This document shows positions 44,533-54,199 of a stretch of 64,000 nt of DNA, one piece after another (the stretch's first letter is position 1; each line of letters opens with the position of its first letter). Origin of the DNA: Sinorhizobium arboris LMG 14919 (GTDB lineage: Bacteria; Pseudomonadota; Alphaproteobacteria; Rhizobiales; Rhizobiaceae); assembly GCF_000427465.1 (NCBI RefSeq), contig NZ_ATYB01000008.1, positions 124,001 to 188,000 of the forward strand, read 5' to 3'. The position numbers and the translations under genes are program-made. The notes under the pieces are model-generated. The model made no database searches, was not told the DNA's origin, and worked only from the letters and a program-made list of their open reading frames with translations.

Positions 44533-46098
44533 ATGAAGAGGCTGTTTCGGAGCGCCATCGCCTTGGCCGCTCTTGCTTTTGCAGGGGCTGCCGCCGCGCC
44601 GGCCGCAGCGCAGACTCCGCCCGACGTTCTCGTCGTCGGCCAGATTGCCGAGCCGCAGTCTCTGGACCCGCATACGGTGACCGCAACCAACGACTTCCGC
44701 ATCCTCGTCAACGTCTATGACGGACTTGTCCGTTTCAAAGACGGTACATTGGAGGTGGAGCCGGCTCTTGCCGAAAGCTGGGAAATCTCTGAAGATGGAA
44801 AGACCTACACGTTCAAGTTAAGGCAGGGCGTGAAGTTTCACGACGGCTCCGATTTCAATGCCGAGGCCGTGAAGTTCAACTTCGACCGCATGCTGAAGAA
44901 AGACCATCCGTTCTACGACACCGGGCCGTTCCCGCTTTCCTTCAACTTCGCCTCCGTCGAAGCGGTCAACGCTCTCGATGAGCGCACGGTCGAGTTCAAG
45001 CTCAGCGAGGCCTTTGCGCCGTTCCTTTCAAACCTCGCTTATCCTACGGGTCTGATCGTCTCGCCTGCCGCCGTCGAAAAGCACGGCAAGGAATATGGGC
45101 GCAGCCCCTCAGGGACCGGACCGTTCAAATTCGTCGAGTGGTTGTCGAACCAGCGCGTCGTCGTCGAACGCAACCCGGACTACTGGGACGGCGCCGCAAA
45201 GCTTGAGGCCGTCGTCTTCCGCCCCATTACCGACGCCAACACCCGTGTCGCCGAGATGATGGCCGGCGGTATCGACGTGATGGTGGAGGTGCCGCCGGAC
45301 AATCTTGCGACCTTCGAGCAGGACGCCAATTTCACCGTTGCCGAGCAGGCGGGACCGCATGTCTGGTTCGCCATCCTGAACACCAAGGAGGGCCCTTTTG
45401 CCGACAAGCGCGTGCGCCAGGCCGCCAATTATGCAGTGAACAAGCAAACGCTGGTCGACGACGTGCTGCAGGGGACGGCGACGGTCGCGGCCGGCCCGAT
45501 ACCGCCCGCCTTCAACTGGGTGGAAAGCTCGGTGGAGCCCTATGCCTATGATCCCGATAAGGCCAGGGCCCTGCTCGCGGAAGCCGGCGTCGAAAACCCG
45601 CAGGTGACGTTCTACGTGACCGAGGGCGGCTCGGGCATGCTCGATCCGATCACCATGGGTGCAGCGATCCAGGCCGATCTCCAGGCTGTCGGCTTTAACG
45701 TCAAGATCGAGACCTACGAGTGGAACACCTTTCTTGGCCGGGTCAATCCTGGCCTGGAGGGCAAGGCGGACATGGCCGAGATGGCCTGGATGACAAACGA
45801 CCCGGATACCGTCCCCTACCTGACGTTGCGCACCGGCGCTATGCCCGACCAGGGAGGCTTCAACTCCGGCTATTATTCCAATCCGCAGCTGGACGAGCTC
45901 CTGGAAAAGGCGCGCAGGTCCACGGATCCGGCCGAGCGTGGCAAGCTCTATGGCGAGGTCCAGTCGATCGTCCATGACGATGCGCCATGGCTTTTCGTCG
46001 CCAATTGGAAGCAGAATGCGGTGACGACCGCCGCGGTCAAAGGCTTCAAGCTGCAGCCCTCCTTCCTGCTCGATCTCCATGGCGTGACGAAAGAGTAG
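44533..46098 (+). CDS. dipeptide-type ABC transporter substrate-binding protein
   Basis: 521 residues with a signal peptide (cleavage near APAAAQTPP, residue 27). SBP family 5: EPQSLDPHTVTATND, ALAESWEISEDGKTYTFKLRQGVKFHDG, NFDRM, SGTGPFKFVEW, RNPDYWDGAAKLEAVVF, and QLDELLEKARR near the C-terminus. It binds a peptide, opine or similar solute. The GAAAGGATC ribosome-binding site is good. Ligand not predictable; related systems in rhizobia carry peptides, nickel, opines and oligosaccharides. Confidence 0.93.
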   Translation: MKRLFRSAIALAALAFAGAAAAPAAAQTPPDVLVVGQIAEPQSLDPHTVTATNDFRILVNVYDGLVRFKDGTLEVEPALAESWEISEDGKTYTFKLRQGVKFHDGSDFNAEAVKFNFDRMLKKDHPFYDTGPFPLSFNFASVEAVNALDERTVEFKLSEAFAPFLSNLAYPTGLIVSPAAVEKHGKEYGRSPSGTGPFKFVEWLSNQRVVVERNPDYWDGAAKLEAVVFRPITDANTRVAEMMAGGIDVMVEVPPDNLATFEQDANFTVAEQAGPHVWFAILNTKEGPFADKRVRQAANYAVNKQTLVDDVLQGTATVAAGPIPPAFNWVESSVEPYAYDPDKARALLAEAGVENPQVTFYVTEGGSGMLDPITMGAAIQADLQAVGFNVKIETYEWNTFLGRVNPGLEGKADMAEMAWMTNDPDTVPYLTLRTGAMPDQGGFNSGYYSNPQLDELLEKARRSTDPAERGKLYGEVQSIVHDDAPWLFVANWKQNAVTTAAVKGFKLQPSFLLDLHGVTKE

Positions 46099-46118
46099 CG
46101 CGCGCATCGGAAATCGCT

Positions 46119-46140
46119 GCCGGCATGTTCGATTGCCGGC
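46119..46140 (+). other. stem-loop between binding protein and permease genes
   Basis: GCCGGC at 46119-46124 and 46135-46140 flank a 10-base loop. No T-run. Similar in position to the dctP-dctQ hairpin, probably a message-stabilising or attenuating element. Confidence 0.4.
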
Positions 46141-46174
46141 GGCGACAGAAGAGGGATCTCCCGGAGGGTCATCC

Positions 46175-47122
46175 ATGCAGGCCTATGTCGTCAAGCGGCT
46201 GATTGCCGTGGTGCCCGTCCTTTTCGGGCTTTCCATCATCGTCTTTCTCGTCATGGCTCTGATCCCTGGCGACACCGCAACGGCCATTCTCGGCTCGTAT
46301 GCGACGCCGGAAAACGTCGAGCGCATCAATCGTGACCTCGGGCTCGACAAGCCGTTGGTGCAGCAATACGCAATCTGGATCGGCAACGTGCTGCAGGGCG
46401 ATTTCGGACGGTCCTTCGCGCTGAACCGCCCCGTGATCGACGAGGTCCTGGAACGGTTCCAGGCGACGCTGGTGCTGGCCGGCGTCTCGCTGGTCCTGTG
46501 CTCGGTGATCGGGCTTCTTGCGGGTGTGATTTCCGCCGTGCGCCAGTTCGGCTGGGTCGACCGCACCATCACCTTTTTCGTGCTGGCCGGCATTTCGACG
46601 CCGTCCTTCTGGCTCGGCCTCCTGCTTATCTATCTCTTCGCCGTTCATTGGCGCATCCTGCCGGCGTCGGGCATGTATGCGGTCTATGGCGGGGGCGACC
46701 TGAAGGATCTTCTGCTCCATCTGATCCTGCCCGCGGCTACGCTTGCCGTCGTTGCCGCCGGCGTCATCGCCAGGCTGACGCGCGGTGCGATGCTGGAGGT
46801 CCTGCGCCAGGACTATATCCGCACGGCCCGCGCGAAGGGCCTGCCCGAGCGCCGTGTGATCTACGCCCATGCTTTCCGCGCGGCGCTGGTCAGCGTCGTT
46901 CCCGCCATCGGCATCCAGGCCGGTTTCGTGCTCGGCGGCGCCGTCTATGTCGAGACGGTGTTCCAGTGGCCCGGCATCGGCGCGATGCTCGTGAAGGCGA
47001 TCTCGACGCGCGATATCCTGCTGGTGCAGGGCGGCGTGCTCGTCGTCGCAGCCAGCTACGTGCTGTTCAATCTGCTCGCCGACGTCGTTCAGTCCATGCT
47101 CGATCCGAGGATTCGTACATGA
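46175..47122 (+). CDS. dipeptide-type ABC permease (DppB family)
   Basis: 315 residues from ATG 46175 (CCGGAGGGTC upstream). DppB layout: VKRLIAVVPVLFGLSIIVF, LIPGDTATAILG, LGLDKPLVQQYAIWIGNVLQGDFGRS region, and the EAA-like loop RQDYIRTARAKGLPERRVIYAHAFRAAL. Six membrane segments expected. It overlaps the fused permease-ATPase gene by 4 nt. Confidence 0.94.
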   Translation: MQAYVVKRLIAVVPVLFGLSIIVFLVMALIPGDTATAILGSYATPENVERINRDLGLDKPLVQQYAIWIGNVLQGDFGRSFALNRPVIDEVLERFQATLVLAGVSLVLCSVIGLLAGVISAVRQFGWVDRTITFFVLAGISTPSFWLGLLLIYLFAVHWRILPASGMYAVYGGGDLKDLLLHLILPAATLAVVAAGVIARLTRGAMLEVLRQDYIRTARAKGLPERRVIYAHAFRAALVSVVPAIGIQAGFVLGGAVYVETVFQWPGIGAMLVKAISTRDILLVQGGVLVVAASYVLFNLLADVVQSMLDPRIRT

Positions 47123-48918
47123 GTGCCCTCGCAGCATCGCCGGCTCCGCCGACCGGATCGGCACGGATCACCTCCTGGCACCTGCTGCTCAACAACCGTC
47201 TCGCCACGGCGGGGCTCCTGCTGCTCGGACTGATCCTGTTGCTGACGGTCCTGGCGCCGGTCCTGCCGCTGCCCGATCCCGATGCCACGGCACCTGCCGA
47301 CCGGCTGAAGCCTGTGCTGACCGCCGGACATCTTCTCGGCACGGATCAGCTCGGCCGCGACATCCTGAGCCGCCTCCTTTGGGGCACGCGGGTCTCGGTC
47401 GCCGTCGGTTTCGCTGCGACCCTCATCGCTGCCGGCATCGGATCGGCGATCGGCATCGTTGCCGGTTATGCCGACGGGCGCACCGACAACGCGATGATGC
47501 GCGGCATCGACATGCTGATGGCTTTTCCCTACATCCTGCTGGCGCTCGCCATCGTCGCAGCCCTTGGACCGGGACTGATGAACGCGCTCTATGCGATCGC
47601 GCTCGTAAACATCCCGTTCTTTGCCCGTAATGTGCGCGGCGTGACGCTCGGCTACGCCCATCGCGAATTCGTCGATGCGGCGCGGCTCTCCGGCAAGGGG
47701 CATCTGTCGATCATTCTCACCGAAGTCCTGCCGAACGTGATGCCCGTCATCGTCATCACCATGTCGACGACGGCAGGCTGGATGATCCTCGAGACGGCCG
47801 GGCTCAGTTTCCTCGGTCTCGGCGCGCAACCGCCCCAGGCCGATCTCGGCTCCATGCTGGGCGAGGGGCGAGCGCAGCTCTTTACAGCCCCGCATGTCTC
47901 GATCGTTCCGGGCGTGATGATCTTCCTGATCGTCATCAGCCTGAACGTTCTCGGCGACGGAATCCGGGACGTGCTGGACCCGCGCCTTCGCTCGGGCGCT
48001 CTCGCGCGGCCGGGTCCGGTTACTGAAGTTGCACCCGGCCGCACCGCGCCCGCAAACACGGCTGAAGGCGCCTCGCTTGCCATCGAGAAGCTGGAAACCG
48101 GCTTCCGGAGGGGAAAGAAGATCGTGCCGGCGGTTCGGGAAGTCTCGCTGCATGTGAGGCCGGGCGAATGCCTCGGGCTCATCGGCGAGAGCGGTTCGGG
48201 CAAGAGCGTCACCGCCTTGTCCGTCATGGGGCTGGTCGCCTCGCCGCCCGGTGTGATCCGCAACGGTGCGATCTATCTCGGAGGGGAGGATGTGCTTTCC
48301 CTGTCCGAAACCGGGCTGATCGCGAAACGCGGCAGCCGTGTCGCCTATGTCTTCCAGGACCCGCTCACGACACTGCACCCAATGTATCCGATCGGGCGCC
48401 AGGTGGAGGAGGCGATCGCCGCCCATCAGTCGATCGGTGCGGCAGCGTGCCGTGAAAAGGCGATCGGGCTTCTGGACAAGGTGGGCATCCCGGACGCACG
48501 CGAGCGATCCGTGCATTATCCGCACCAGCTTTCGGGCGGCCAACGCCAGCGTGTCGGCATTGCGATGGCGCTCGCCAACGATCCGGAAATCATCATTGCA
48601 GACGAGCCGACGACCGCGCTGGACGTGACCGTTCAGGCCCGCATTCTGCAGCTCCTGCGCGATCTTCAGCGCGAGCGGGGGATGGCACTGCTCTTCATAA
48701 CACACGACTTCGGCATCGTTTCGGAGTTCTGCGACCGCGTGGCCGTGATGAAGGATGGCGAGATCGTCGAAACCGGGAACACCCGGGAGGTGCTCGCCAA
48801 TCCGCAGCATGCCTATACGAAACGGCTGATCGCCTGCGTGCCCGAGCTTGGAACGGGCGAGCGTTTCCTGGATCGTGTCGCGGGGCTTTTCGCGGGCGGC
48901 ACGGCGGAGGTGGCATGA
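47119..48918 (+). CDS. fused dipeptide-type permease and ATPase (DppC-DppD)
   Basis: 599 residues. Residues 1-290 are a DppC permease: [65 protein letters not shown] Pro/Ala linker (about 291-318) leads to a DppD ATPase: Walker [10 protein letters not shown]-loop [12 protein letters not shown], signature [15 protein letters not shown], Walker [15 protein letters not shown]-loop FITHDFGIV. There is no stop or frameshift sign, so this is a true fusion. In most systems these are separate genes. Confidence 0.94.
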   Translation: MSALAASPAPPTGSARITSWHLLLNNRLATAGLLLLGLILLLTVLAPVLPLPDPDATAPADRLKPVLTAGHLLGTDQLGRDILSRLLWGTRVSVAVGFAATLIAAGIGSAIGIVAGYADGRTDNAMMRGIDMLMAFPYILLALAIVAALGPGLMNALYAIALVNIPFFARNVRGVTLGYAHREFVDAARLSGKGHLSIILTEVLPNVMPVIVITMSTTAGWMILETAGLSFLGLGAQPPQADLGSMLGEGRAQLFTAPHVSIVPGVMIFLIVISLNVLGDGIRDVLDPRLRSGALARPGPVTEVAPGRTAPANTAEGASLAIEKLETGFRRGKKIVPAVREVSLHVRPGECLGLIGESGSGKSVTALSVMGLVASPPGVIRNGAIYLGGEDVLSLSETGLIAKRGSRVAYVFQDPLTTLHPMYPIGRQVEEAIAAHQSIGAAACREKAIGLLDKVGIPDARERSVHYPHQLSGGQRQRVGIAMALANDPEIIIADEPTTALDVTVQARILQLLRDLQRERGMALLFITHDFGIVSEFCDRVAVMKDGEIVETGNTREVLANPQHAYTKRLIACVPELGTGERFLDRVAGLFAGGTAEVA

Positions 48919-49715
48919 TGGCGAGTACTGCCATTCAGGTTCGGGGCCTTTCCAAGACCTTCGGCGGAGGGCGTAATCTTTTCGGGAAGGCAAGGCACGA
49001 GATAAAGGCCGTGAAGGCGGTGTCGCTCGACGTTGCACGGGGCGAAACGCTCGCCGTGGTCGGCGAAAGCGGGTCAGGCAAGAGTACGCTCGCCCGCATG
49101 CTTGTCGGCCTCGAGGAGCCTACGTCCGGCAGCATGCTGATCGGCGGCAGGGATGCGGCGGCGCTTCGGCGATCCGGCCCGAGGGCCTTCGGCAAGACGA
49201 TCCAGTATGTCTTCCAGGATCCGGTCGCTTCGCTCAATCCGCGCAAGACGATTCGTGAGATCCTTGATACGCCGCTGAAGCTTTTGTGCAGCTACGAGGC
49301 GCCGCGCCGACGCGCGCGGATGCAGGAGTTGCTTCATGCGGTGCAGATGCCTGAGGACACGCTCTTGCGCTACCCGCACGAGTTTTCCGGCGGACAGGCG
49401 CAGCGGATCGCCATCGCGCGGGCACTCGCGACCGAGGCCGAAATCATCGTGCTCGACGAACCGGTGAGTGCGCTTGACGTGTCCATCCAGGCGCAGGTCC
49501 TGCTTCTGCTTCGCGATCTGAAGGAGCGCTTCGGCCTTTCCTATCTCTTCATCAGCCACGATCTCGCGGTGGTCGAGGCGATCTCGGACCGGGTGGCGGT
49601 GATGTATTTCGGCGAGGTGGTCGAGACCGCACCGGCCGCCCGCCTTTTTGCCGACCCTGAGCACGCCTATACACGACAGCTGGTCGCAAGCGCGCCCCGC
49701 ATCAGGAGAGAGTAA
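48915..49715 (+). CDS. dipeptide-type ABC ATPase (DppF family)
   Basis: 266 residues. Walker [11 protein letters not shown]-loop YVFQDPVASLNPRKTI, signature FSGGQAQRIAIARAL, Walker B IIVLDEPVSALDVSIQ, H-loop FISHDLAVVEAISDRVAVMYFG. It pairs with the ATPase half of the fusion. Starts inside the previous gene by 4 nt. The C-terminus stops shortly after HAYTRQLVASAP, without the Fe-S cysteines of some DppD/F proteins. Confidence 0.94.
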   Translation: MMASTAIQVRGLSKTFGGGRNLFGKARHEIKAVKAVSLDVARGETLAVVGESGSGKSTLARMLVGLEEPTSGSMLIGGRDAAALRRSGPRAFGKTIQYVFQDPVASLNPRKTIREILDTPLKLLCSYEAPRRRARMQELLHAVQMPEDTLLRYPHEFSGGQAQRIAIARALATEAEIIVLDEPVSALDVSIQAQVLLLLRDLKERFGLSYLFISHDLAVVEAISDRVAVMYFGEVVETAPAARLFADPEHAYTRQLVASAPRIRRE

Positions 49716-49721
49716 CGGTTC

Positions 49722-50504
49722 ATGCCAGTGGTCATCGAAAATAAGAAGGTACGCGGTGGAGACGGTCAGCGCCTCTTTGTTCCGGCCGAGCGAACGAAAC
49801 GGAGACCGGAGGCGATCGCCGATCGCATCAAGGACTACATCCGCTCGGAAGGACTGGGACCCGGCGATCGCCTGCCGCAGGAACGCGACCTGATCGACAC
49901 GTTCAAGGCGGCCAAGGGGACCGTACGCGAGGCGATGAAAGCGCTGGAGACGCAGGGCCTCGTCTTCACGCGCAGCGGTCCGGGAGGCGGCGCCTTCGTC
50001 GCCAAGCCCTCGGCGCGGCACGCGATGGAGCTTCTGTCGACCCACTTCTTCTTCGATCAGCCGAGCATTTCCGACATCTATGCCATCCGAAAGATGCTGG
50101 AGCCGGAAGTCGCGGCCCTGCTGGCCGGCAGGGTGACCCGGGAGGATCTCGTCGCCCTCGAAAACACGATCCGCATCTACGATCATCCCCCCGCGGATCT
50201 GGACGAACAATATCGCCAGCGCGTCGCCGAACTCGATTTTCATTCGATGCTGGCGCAGCTCTGTCCGAACCCGCTTCTCGGCTTCGTCTGCGGGCTCATG
50301 CACAATCTGCTGCGTGAACTCCCGGCCGCGCGGGCGATCTATGCCGACCCGACGTCGCTTTCACGCGAAACGGGCCTGTCCTTCCAGTACCGGCTCATGG
50401 CCGCCCTCAAGGACGGGCGGTCGGAAGATGCGCGCGCGATCGCCGCCGAGCATATGGCTTTCGCCGAAAACTATATGCTCGAACGCGCAGCCGCGACCGA
50501 ATGA
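49722..50504 (+). CDS. GntR-family (FadR subfamily) regulator of the ABC operon
   Basis: 260 residues. A winged helix at about 28-95 (RPEAIADRIKDYIRSEGLGPG, LPQERDLIDTFKAAKGTVREAM, GPGGGAFV) and an FCD-type sensor (DIYAIRKMLEPEVAALLA, AELDFHSMLAQLCPNPLL). The gene starts six bases after the ATPase stop, so it is the last cistron of the transporter operon and probably controls it. Ligand unknown. Confidence 0.9.
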   Translation: MPVVIENKKVRGGDGQRLFVPAERTKRRPEAIADRIKDYIRSEGLGPGDRLPQERDLIDTFKAAKGTVREAMKALETQGLVFTRSGPGGGAFVAKPSARHAMELLSTHFFFDQPSISDIYAIRKMLEPEVAALLAGRVTREDLVALENTIRIYDHPPADLDEQYRQRVAELDFHSMLAQLCPNPLLGFVCGLMHNLLRELPAARAIYADPTSLSRETGLSFQYRLMAALKDGRSEDARAIAAEHMAFAENYMLERAAATE

Positions 50505-50625
50505 GGCCCATGGTGGAACTGTGGGCCCGGTGGGGCATTGGATTTTCATGACGACGCCGGGCCGCGGATCGATCCCCGGCCTGGCGTCGCGTCTCGTACC
50601 AACAATGGAGGTTTCGACCCGGTTC

Positions 50626-52401
50626 ATGTGTGGAATTTGCGGAGAAGTCAGGTTCGATGGCGGTTCGCCGTCGGTTACGGCAGTCTCGACCATGGCGGAC
50701 GTCCTTGCCCCGCGCGGGCCGGATGGATCAGGCGTGGTGGTGCGGGGCAATGTCGGGCTGGGACATCGGCGATTGCGGATACTCGACCTCTCCGACAAGT
50801 CGCAGCAGCCGATGGTCGATCCCGACCTCGGCCTGTCGCTTGTCTTCAACGGCTGCATCTACAATTTCCGCGAACTGAGGTCGGAGCTTGAAGCGAAGGG
50901 CTACAGATTCTTCTCCTCCGGCGATACAGAGGTCATCCTGAAGGCATGGCATGCATGGGGTGAGGAATGCGTCTCCCGGTTCCACGGCATGTTCGCCTTC
51001 GTCATCCACGAGCGTGACAGCGGCCGTGTCGTGATGGCGCGCGACCGTTTCGGCATCAAGCCGCTCTATATTGCCGAAGTGCAAGGCGCCTTGCGCTTTG
51101 CTTCCACCTTGCCCGCGCTCGTCAAGGCGGGTGGCGTCGACACCTCGATCGACGTGGCAGCGCTTCACAACTACATGACGTTCCATGCGGTCGTGCCGCC
51201 GCCGCGCACGATCCTGAATGGCGTGCGCAAGCTGCCGCCTGCGACCCTCCGCGTTTACGGACGCGACGGCAGCTTCAAGGACCGGCGCTATTGGGATCCG
51301 CCCTATCGCCGGCAGGCGGGCGACGCAGCTATTAGCCGCGAGGAATGGCAGGAACTGCTTCTGGACGCGCTGCGCATTGCCGTGAAGCGTCGCATGATCG
51401 CCGACGTGCCGGTCGGCGTGCTTCTTTCCGGCGGCGTCGATTCAAGCCTGATCGTCGGGCTTCTCGCGGAAGCGGGCCAGCGCGGCCTCATGAGCTTCTC
51501 CGTCGGATTCGAGGAGGCCAATGGCGAAAAGGGCGACGAATTCGTCTATTCGGACCTGATCGCCAGTCATTTCGGTACGGACCATCGCAAGATCTTCGTG
51601 CCCTCGGCCGATCTGATGGGCGCCTTGCCCGGAACCATCGCCGCTATGTCCGAGCCGATGGTCTCCTACGACAATGTCGGCTTTTATCTGCTGTCGAAGG
51701 AGGTCTCCAAACACGTCAAGGTCGTACAGTCGGGGCAGGGCGCGGACGAGGTCTTCGGCGGTTATCACTGGTACCCGCCGCTGATGAACTCCAACAACGT
51801 CGTCGCCGATTACGGCAAGGCCTTCCGCGACCGTTCCCATGAGGTCCTGGCCACCCAGTTGTCGGATGCCTGGATCGCTGAGCGCGACGTGAGCGGCGAC
51901 CTGCTGAAAGAGCATCTCCTGCGCGACGGTGCCGATACGCCCGTCGATCAGGCGCTCCGTCTCGACAGCAACGTCATGCTCGTCGACGATCCCGTAAAGC
52001 GCGTCGACAATATGACGATGGCCTGGGGCCTGGAAGCGCGCGTGCCCTTCCTCGACCACGAGCTCGTGGAACTTGCCGCGCGCATACCGCCGGAGGAGAA
52101 GCTGCGCGACGGCGGCAAGGGAATTCTGAAGGATGTGGCGCGCCGGGTCATTCCGAGCGAGGTCATCGACCGCAAGAAGGGCTATTTCCCTGTGCCGCAG
52201 CTTAAATATATCGCCGGTCCTTACCTCGACCTGATACGTGACACCCTGCGCTCGCAGAAGGCGCGTGAGCGGGGTCTCTTCCGCGACGCTTACCTCGATC
52301 GTCTTTTCGCGCGGCCGTCGGATCACATCACGCCGCTGCGCGGCTCCGAACTGTGGCAGGTCGGACTGCTCGAGATGTGGCTTGAGGCGCAGGGGGTGTA
52401 G
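50626..52401 (+). CDS. asnO: asparagine synthase-like amidotransferase of NAGGN synthesis
   Basis: 591 residues from ATG 50626, chosen because Cys2 must become the N-terminal nucleophile (MCGICGEV); an in-frame ATG at 50605 is therefore unlikely. Class II glutamine amidotransferase (1 to about 210: RGPDGSG, GHRRLRILDLS, NGCIYNF, GDTEVIL) and synthetase domain with PP-loop SGGVDSS (about 269-275), QGADEVFGGY. With the following ngg gene it makes N-acetylglutaminylglutamine amide, an osmolyte first worked out in S. meliloti; this enzyme performs the amidation. Confidence 0.92.
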   Translation: MCGICGEVRFDGGSPSVTAVSTMADVLAPRGPDGSGVVVRGNVGLGHRRLRILDLSDKSQQPMVDPDLGLSLVFNGCIYNFRELRSELEAKGYRFFSSGDTEVILKAWHAWGEECVSRFHGMFAFVIHERDSGRVVMARDRFGIKPLYIAEVQGALRFASTLPALVKAGGVDTSIDVAALHNYMTFHAVVPPPRTILNGVRKLPPATLRVYGRDGSFKDRRYWDPPYRRQAGDAAISREEWQELLLDALRIAVKRRMIADVPVGVLLSGGVDSSLIVGLLAEAGQRGLMSFSVGFEEANGEKGDEFVYSDLIASHFGTDHRKIFVPSADLMGALPGTIAAMSEPMVSYDNVGFYLLSKEVSKHVKVVQSGQGADEVFGGYHWYPPLMNSNNVVADYGKAFRDRSHEVLATQLSDAWIAERDVSGDLLKEHLLRDGADTPVDQALRLDSNVMLVDDPVKRVDNMTMAWGLEARVPFLDHELVELAARIPPEEKLRDGGKGILKDVARRVIPSEVIDRKKGYFPVPQLKYIAGPYLDLIRDTLRSQKARERGLFRDAYLDRLFARPSDHITPLRGSELWQVGLLEMWLEAQGV

Positions 52402-52402
52402 C

Positions 52403-54190
52403 ATGAAGAAGACGCGCGAGATCGCGTTGCCGCGTCAACGCAGCAAAGGCACCAAAGCCGTCACCCACCGGCTGAAACGTTTGCGGACGCGTGCTCAGCC
52501 GAGCCGCGACACCGAGGGGTCGGGAGCCTCTGGGGGGATGAAGCGGGACGTCGTGCTCGACTGCGGTTGGGGCAGGCTGCTGTTTGCGCAGACCTTTTCC
52601 GACGACGAGAAGCTCCTGTCCGAGCTGCGCGAGGAAGCTCCCTCGAGCCGGGACATTGCCTTCTATGTCCGGGATCCGCATGTGCTTCTGTCACGGGCCC
52701 CGCAGGAGATTTTCCTCGATCCGTCCCACACCTATCGGCTCGACCTGTGGACCTACCGTGCCAATACCCGCCGCACGCGCGGCATCACGATCCGCAGGCT
52801 CGCTTCGGAATCCGATGGTGACGGCATCAACCGGGTCTATGCCGCCTGCGGCATGGTTCAGATCCGATCCGATTTCTTCTCTTCCGAGAGGGACGACCGG
52901 TCGCTGACCTATTTCGTGGCGCAGGACGACGCCACGGGCGATATCGTCGGCACGGTCACCGGGATCGACCACCAAAGACTGTTCAATGATCCGGACCGTG
53001 GCGCCTCGCTGTGGTGCCTCGCGGTTCATCCGCAGGCGCGCCAGCCGGGCATCGGCGAACAGCTGGTTCGAAAGCTTGCCGAGCATTTCCAGGCCCGTGG
53101 CCTTTCCTATGTCGACCTGTCGGTCATGCACGACAATACCTTGGCGATCGGGCTCTATGAGAAGCTGAATTTCCGGCGCATGCCGCTTTTCGCCATCAAG
53201 CGGAAGAATGCGATCAACGAGAAGTTCTTCGCGATGCCGCATCAATCCTACGATGCGCTCAATCCCTATGCGCGGCTGATCGTGGATGAGGCGACGCGGC
53301 GCGGGATCCATGTCGAGATCACCGATGCGGAAGGCGGGTTCTTCCGCCTGTCCCATGGCGGCCGCTCGATCCACTGCCGCGAAAGCCTTTCGGAGCTGAC
53401 TTCCGGCGTCGCGATGTCGATTTGCGACGACAAGGCGATTACCCGCCGCATGGTCTCCGCCGCCGGGCTTGTCGTCCCGGACCAGATGGAAGTGGGGGAG
53501 GATCGAAAGGCCATTCGCGCCTTTCTCCAAGAACACGGCAAGCTCGTGGTCAAGCCGGCGCGCGGAGAGCAGGGCCGGGGCATTTCGGTGGGCATCACAA
53601 CGATGGAGGCGCTGGAAGAGGCAATCGCGTCGGCCCGCCAGGTCTGCGACCGGGTCCTGCTGGAAGCGTTTTTCGAGGGAGAGGACCTCCGCCTCGTGAT
53701 CATCGACTATACGCTCGTTGCCGCCGCCGTTCGTTTGCCGCCACGCGTCATTGGCGACGGCCGCAGCAAGATCGCCTCCCTCATTGAGAAGCAGTCGCGC
53801 CGGCGCGAAGCCGCAACGGGCGGCGAGAGCCGGATTCCGCTCGACGCGGAAACCGATCGCTGTCTTGCGGAGCAGGGGCTCGATCGCGAAACGGTACTGG
53901 ACGAGGGACGGGAGATTACCGTGCGCAAGGCCGCCAATCTCCATGCCGGCGGGTCGATCCACGACGTGACGGCGATGGTGCATCCCGACCTCGTCGAGGC
54001 CGCCTGCCGTGCGGCGCGGGCGATCAACATCCCGGTGGTCGGCATCGACCTGATGGTTCGCGATCCGGCGGAGCCGACTTACGTCTTTATCGAGGCAAAC
54101 GAGCGTCCCGGCCTGGCAAATCACGAACCGCAGCCGACGGCGGCAAGCTTTATCGAGCTGCTATTCCCCGGCAGTCGCACGGCGGTGTAG
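52403..54190 (+). CDS. ngg: N-acetylglutaminylglutamine synthetase (GNAT plus ATP-grasp)
   Basis: 595 residues. A basic N-terminal tail (about 1-45), a GNAT acetyltransferase (ITIRRLASESDGDGINRVY, SLWCLAVHPQARQPGIGEQLVRKL, YVDLSVMHDNTLAIGLYEKLNF), and an ATP-grasp ligase (about 320-590: DDKAITRRMVSAAGL, KLVVKPARGEQGRGISVGI, LEAFFEGEDLRLVIIDY, VGIDLMVRDP, FIEANERPGLANHEPQPT). It acetylates glutamine and joins it to a second glutamine. Starts one base after the asnO stop, so strictly coupled. Confidence 0.92.
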   Translation: MKKTREIALPRQRSKGTKAVTHRLKRLRTRAQPSRDTEGSGASGGMKRDVVLDCGWGRLLFAQTFSDDEKLLSELREEAPSSRDIAFYVRDPHVLLSRAPQEIFLDPSHTYRLDLWTYRANTRRTRGITIRRLASESDGDGINRVYAACGMVQIRSDFFSSERDDRSLTYFVAQDDATGDIVGTVTGIDHQRLFNDPDRGASLWCLAVHPQARQPGIGEQLVRKLAEHFQARGLSYVDLSVMHDNTLAIGLYEKLNFRRMPLFAIKRKNAINEKFFAMPHQSYDALNPYARLIVDEATRRGIHVEITDAEGGFFRLSHGGRSIHCRESLSELTSGVAMSICDDKAITRRMVSAAGLVVPDQMEVGEDRKAIRAFLQEHGKLVVKPARGEQGRGISVGITTMEALEEAIASARQVCDRVLLEAFFEGEDLRLVIIDYTLVAAAVRLPPRVIGDGRSKIASLIEKQSRRREAATGGESRIPLDAETDRCLAEQGLDRETVLDEGREITVRKAANLHAGGSIHDVTAMVHPDLVEAACRAARAINIPVVGIDLMVRDPAEPTYVFIEANERPGLANHEPQPTAASFIELLFPGSRTAV

Positions 54191-54199
54191 CGGGTCCCG

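Noticed and set aside
47089..49038. 649-codon minus-strand open frame
   Set aside because: Antisense to the fused permease-ATPase gene; composition typical of a shadow frame.
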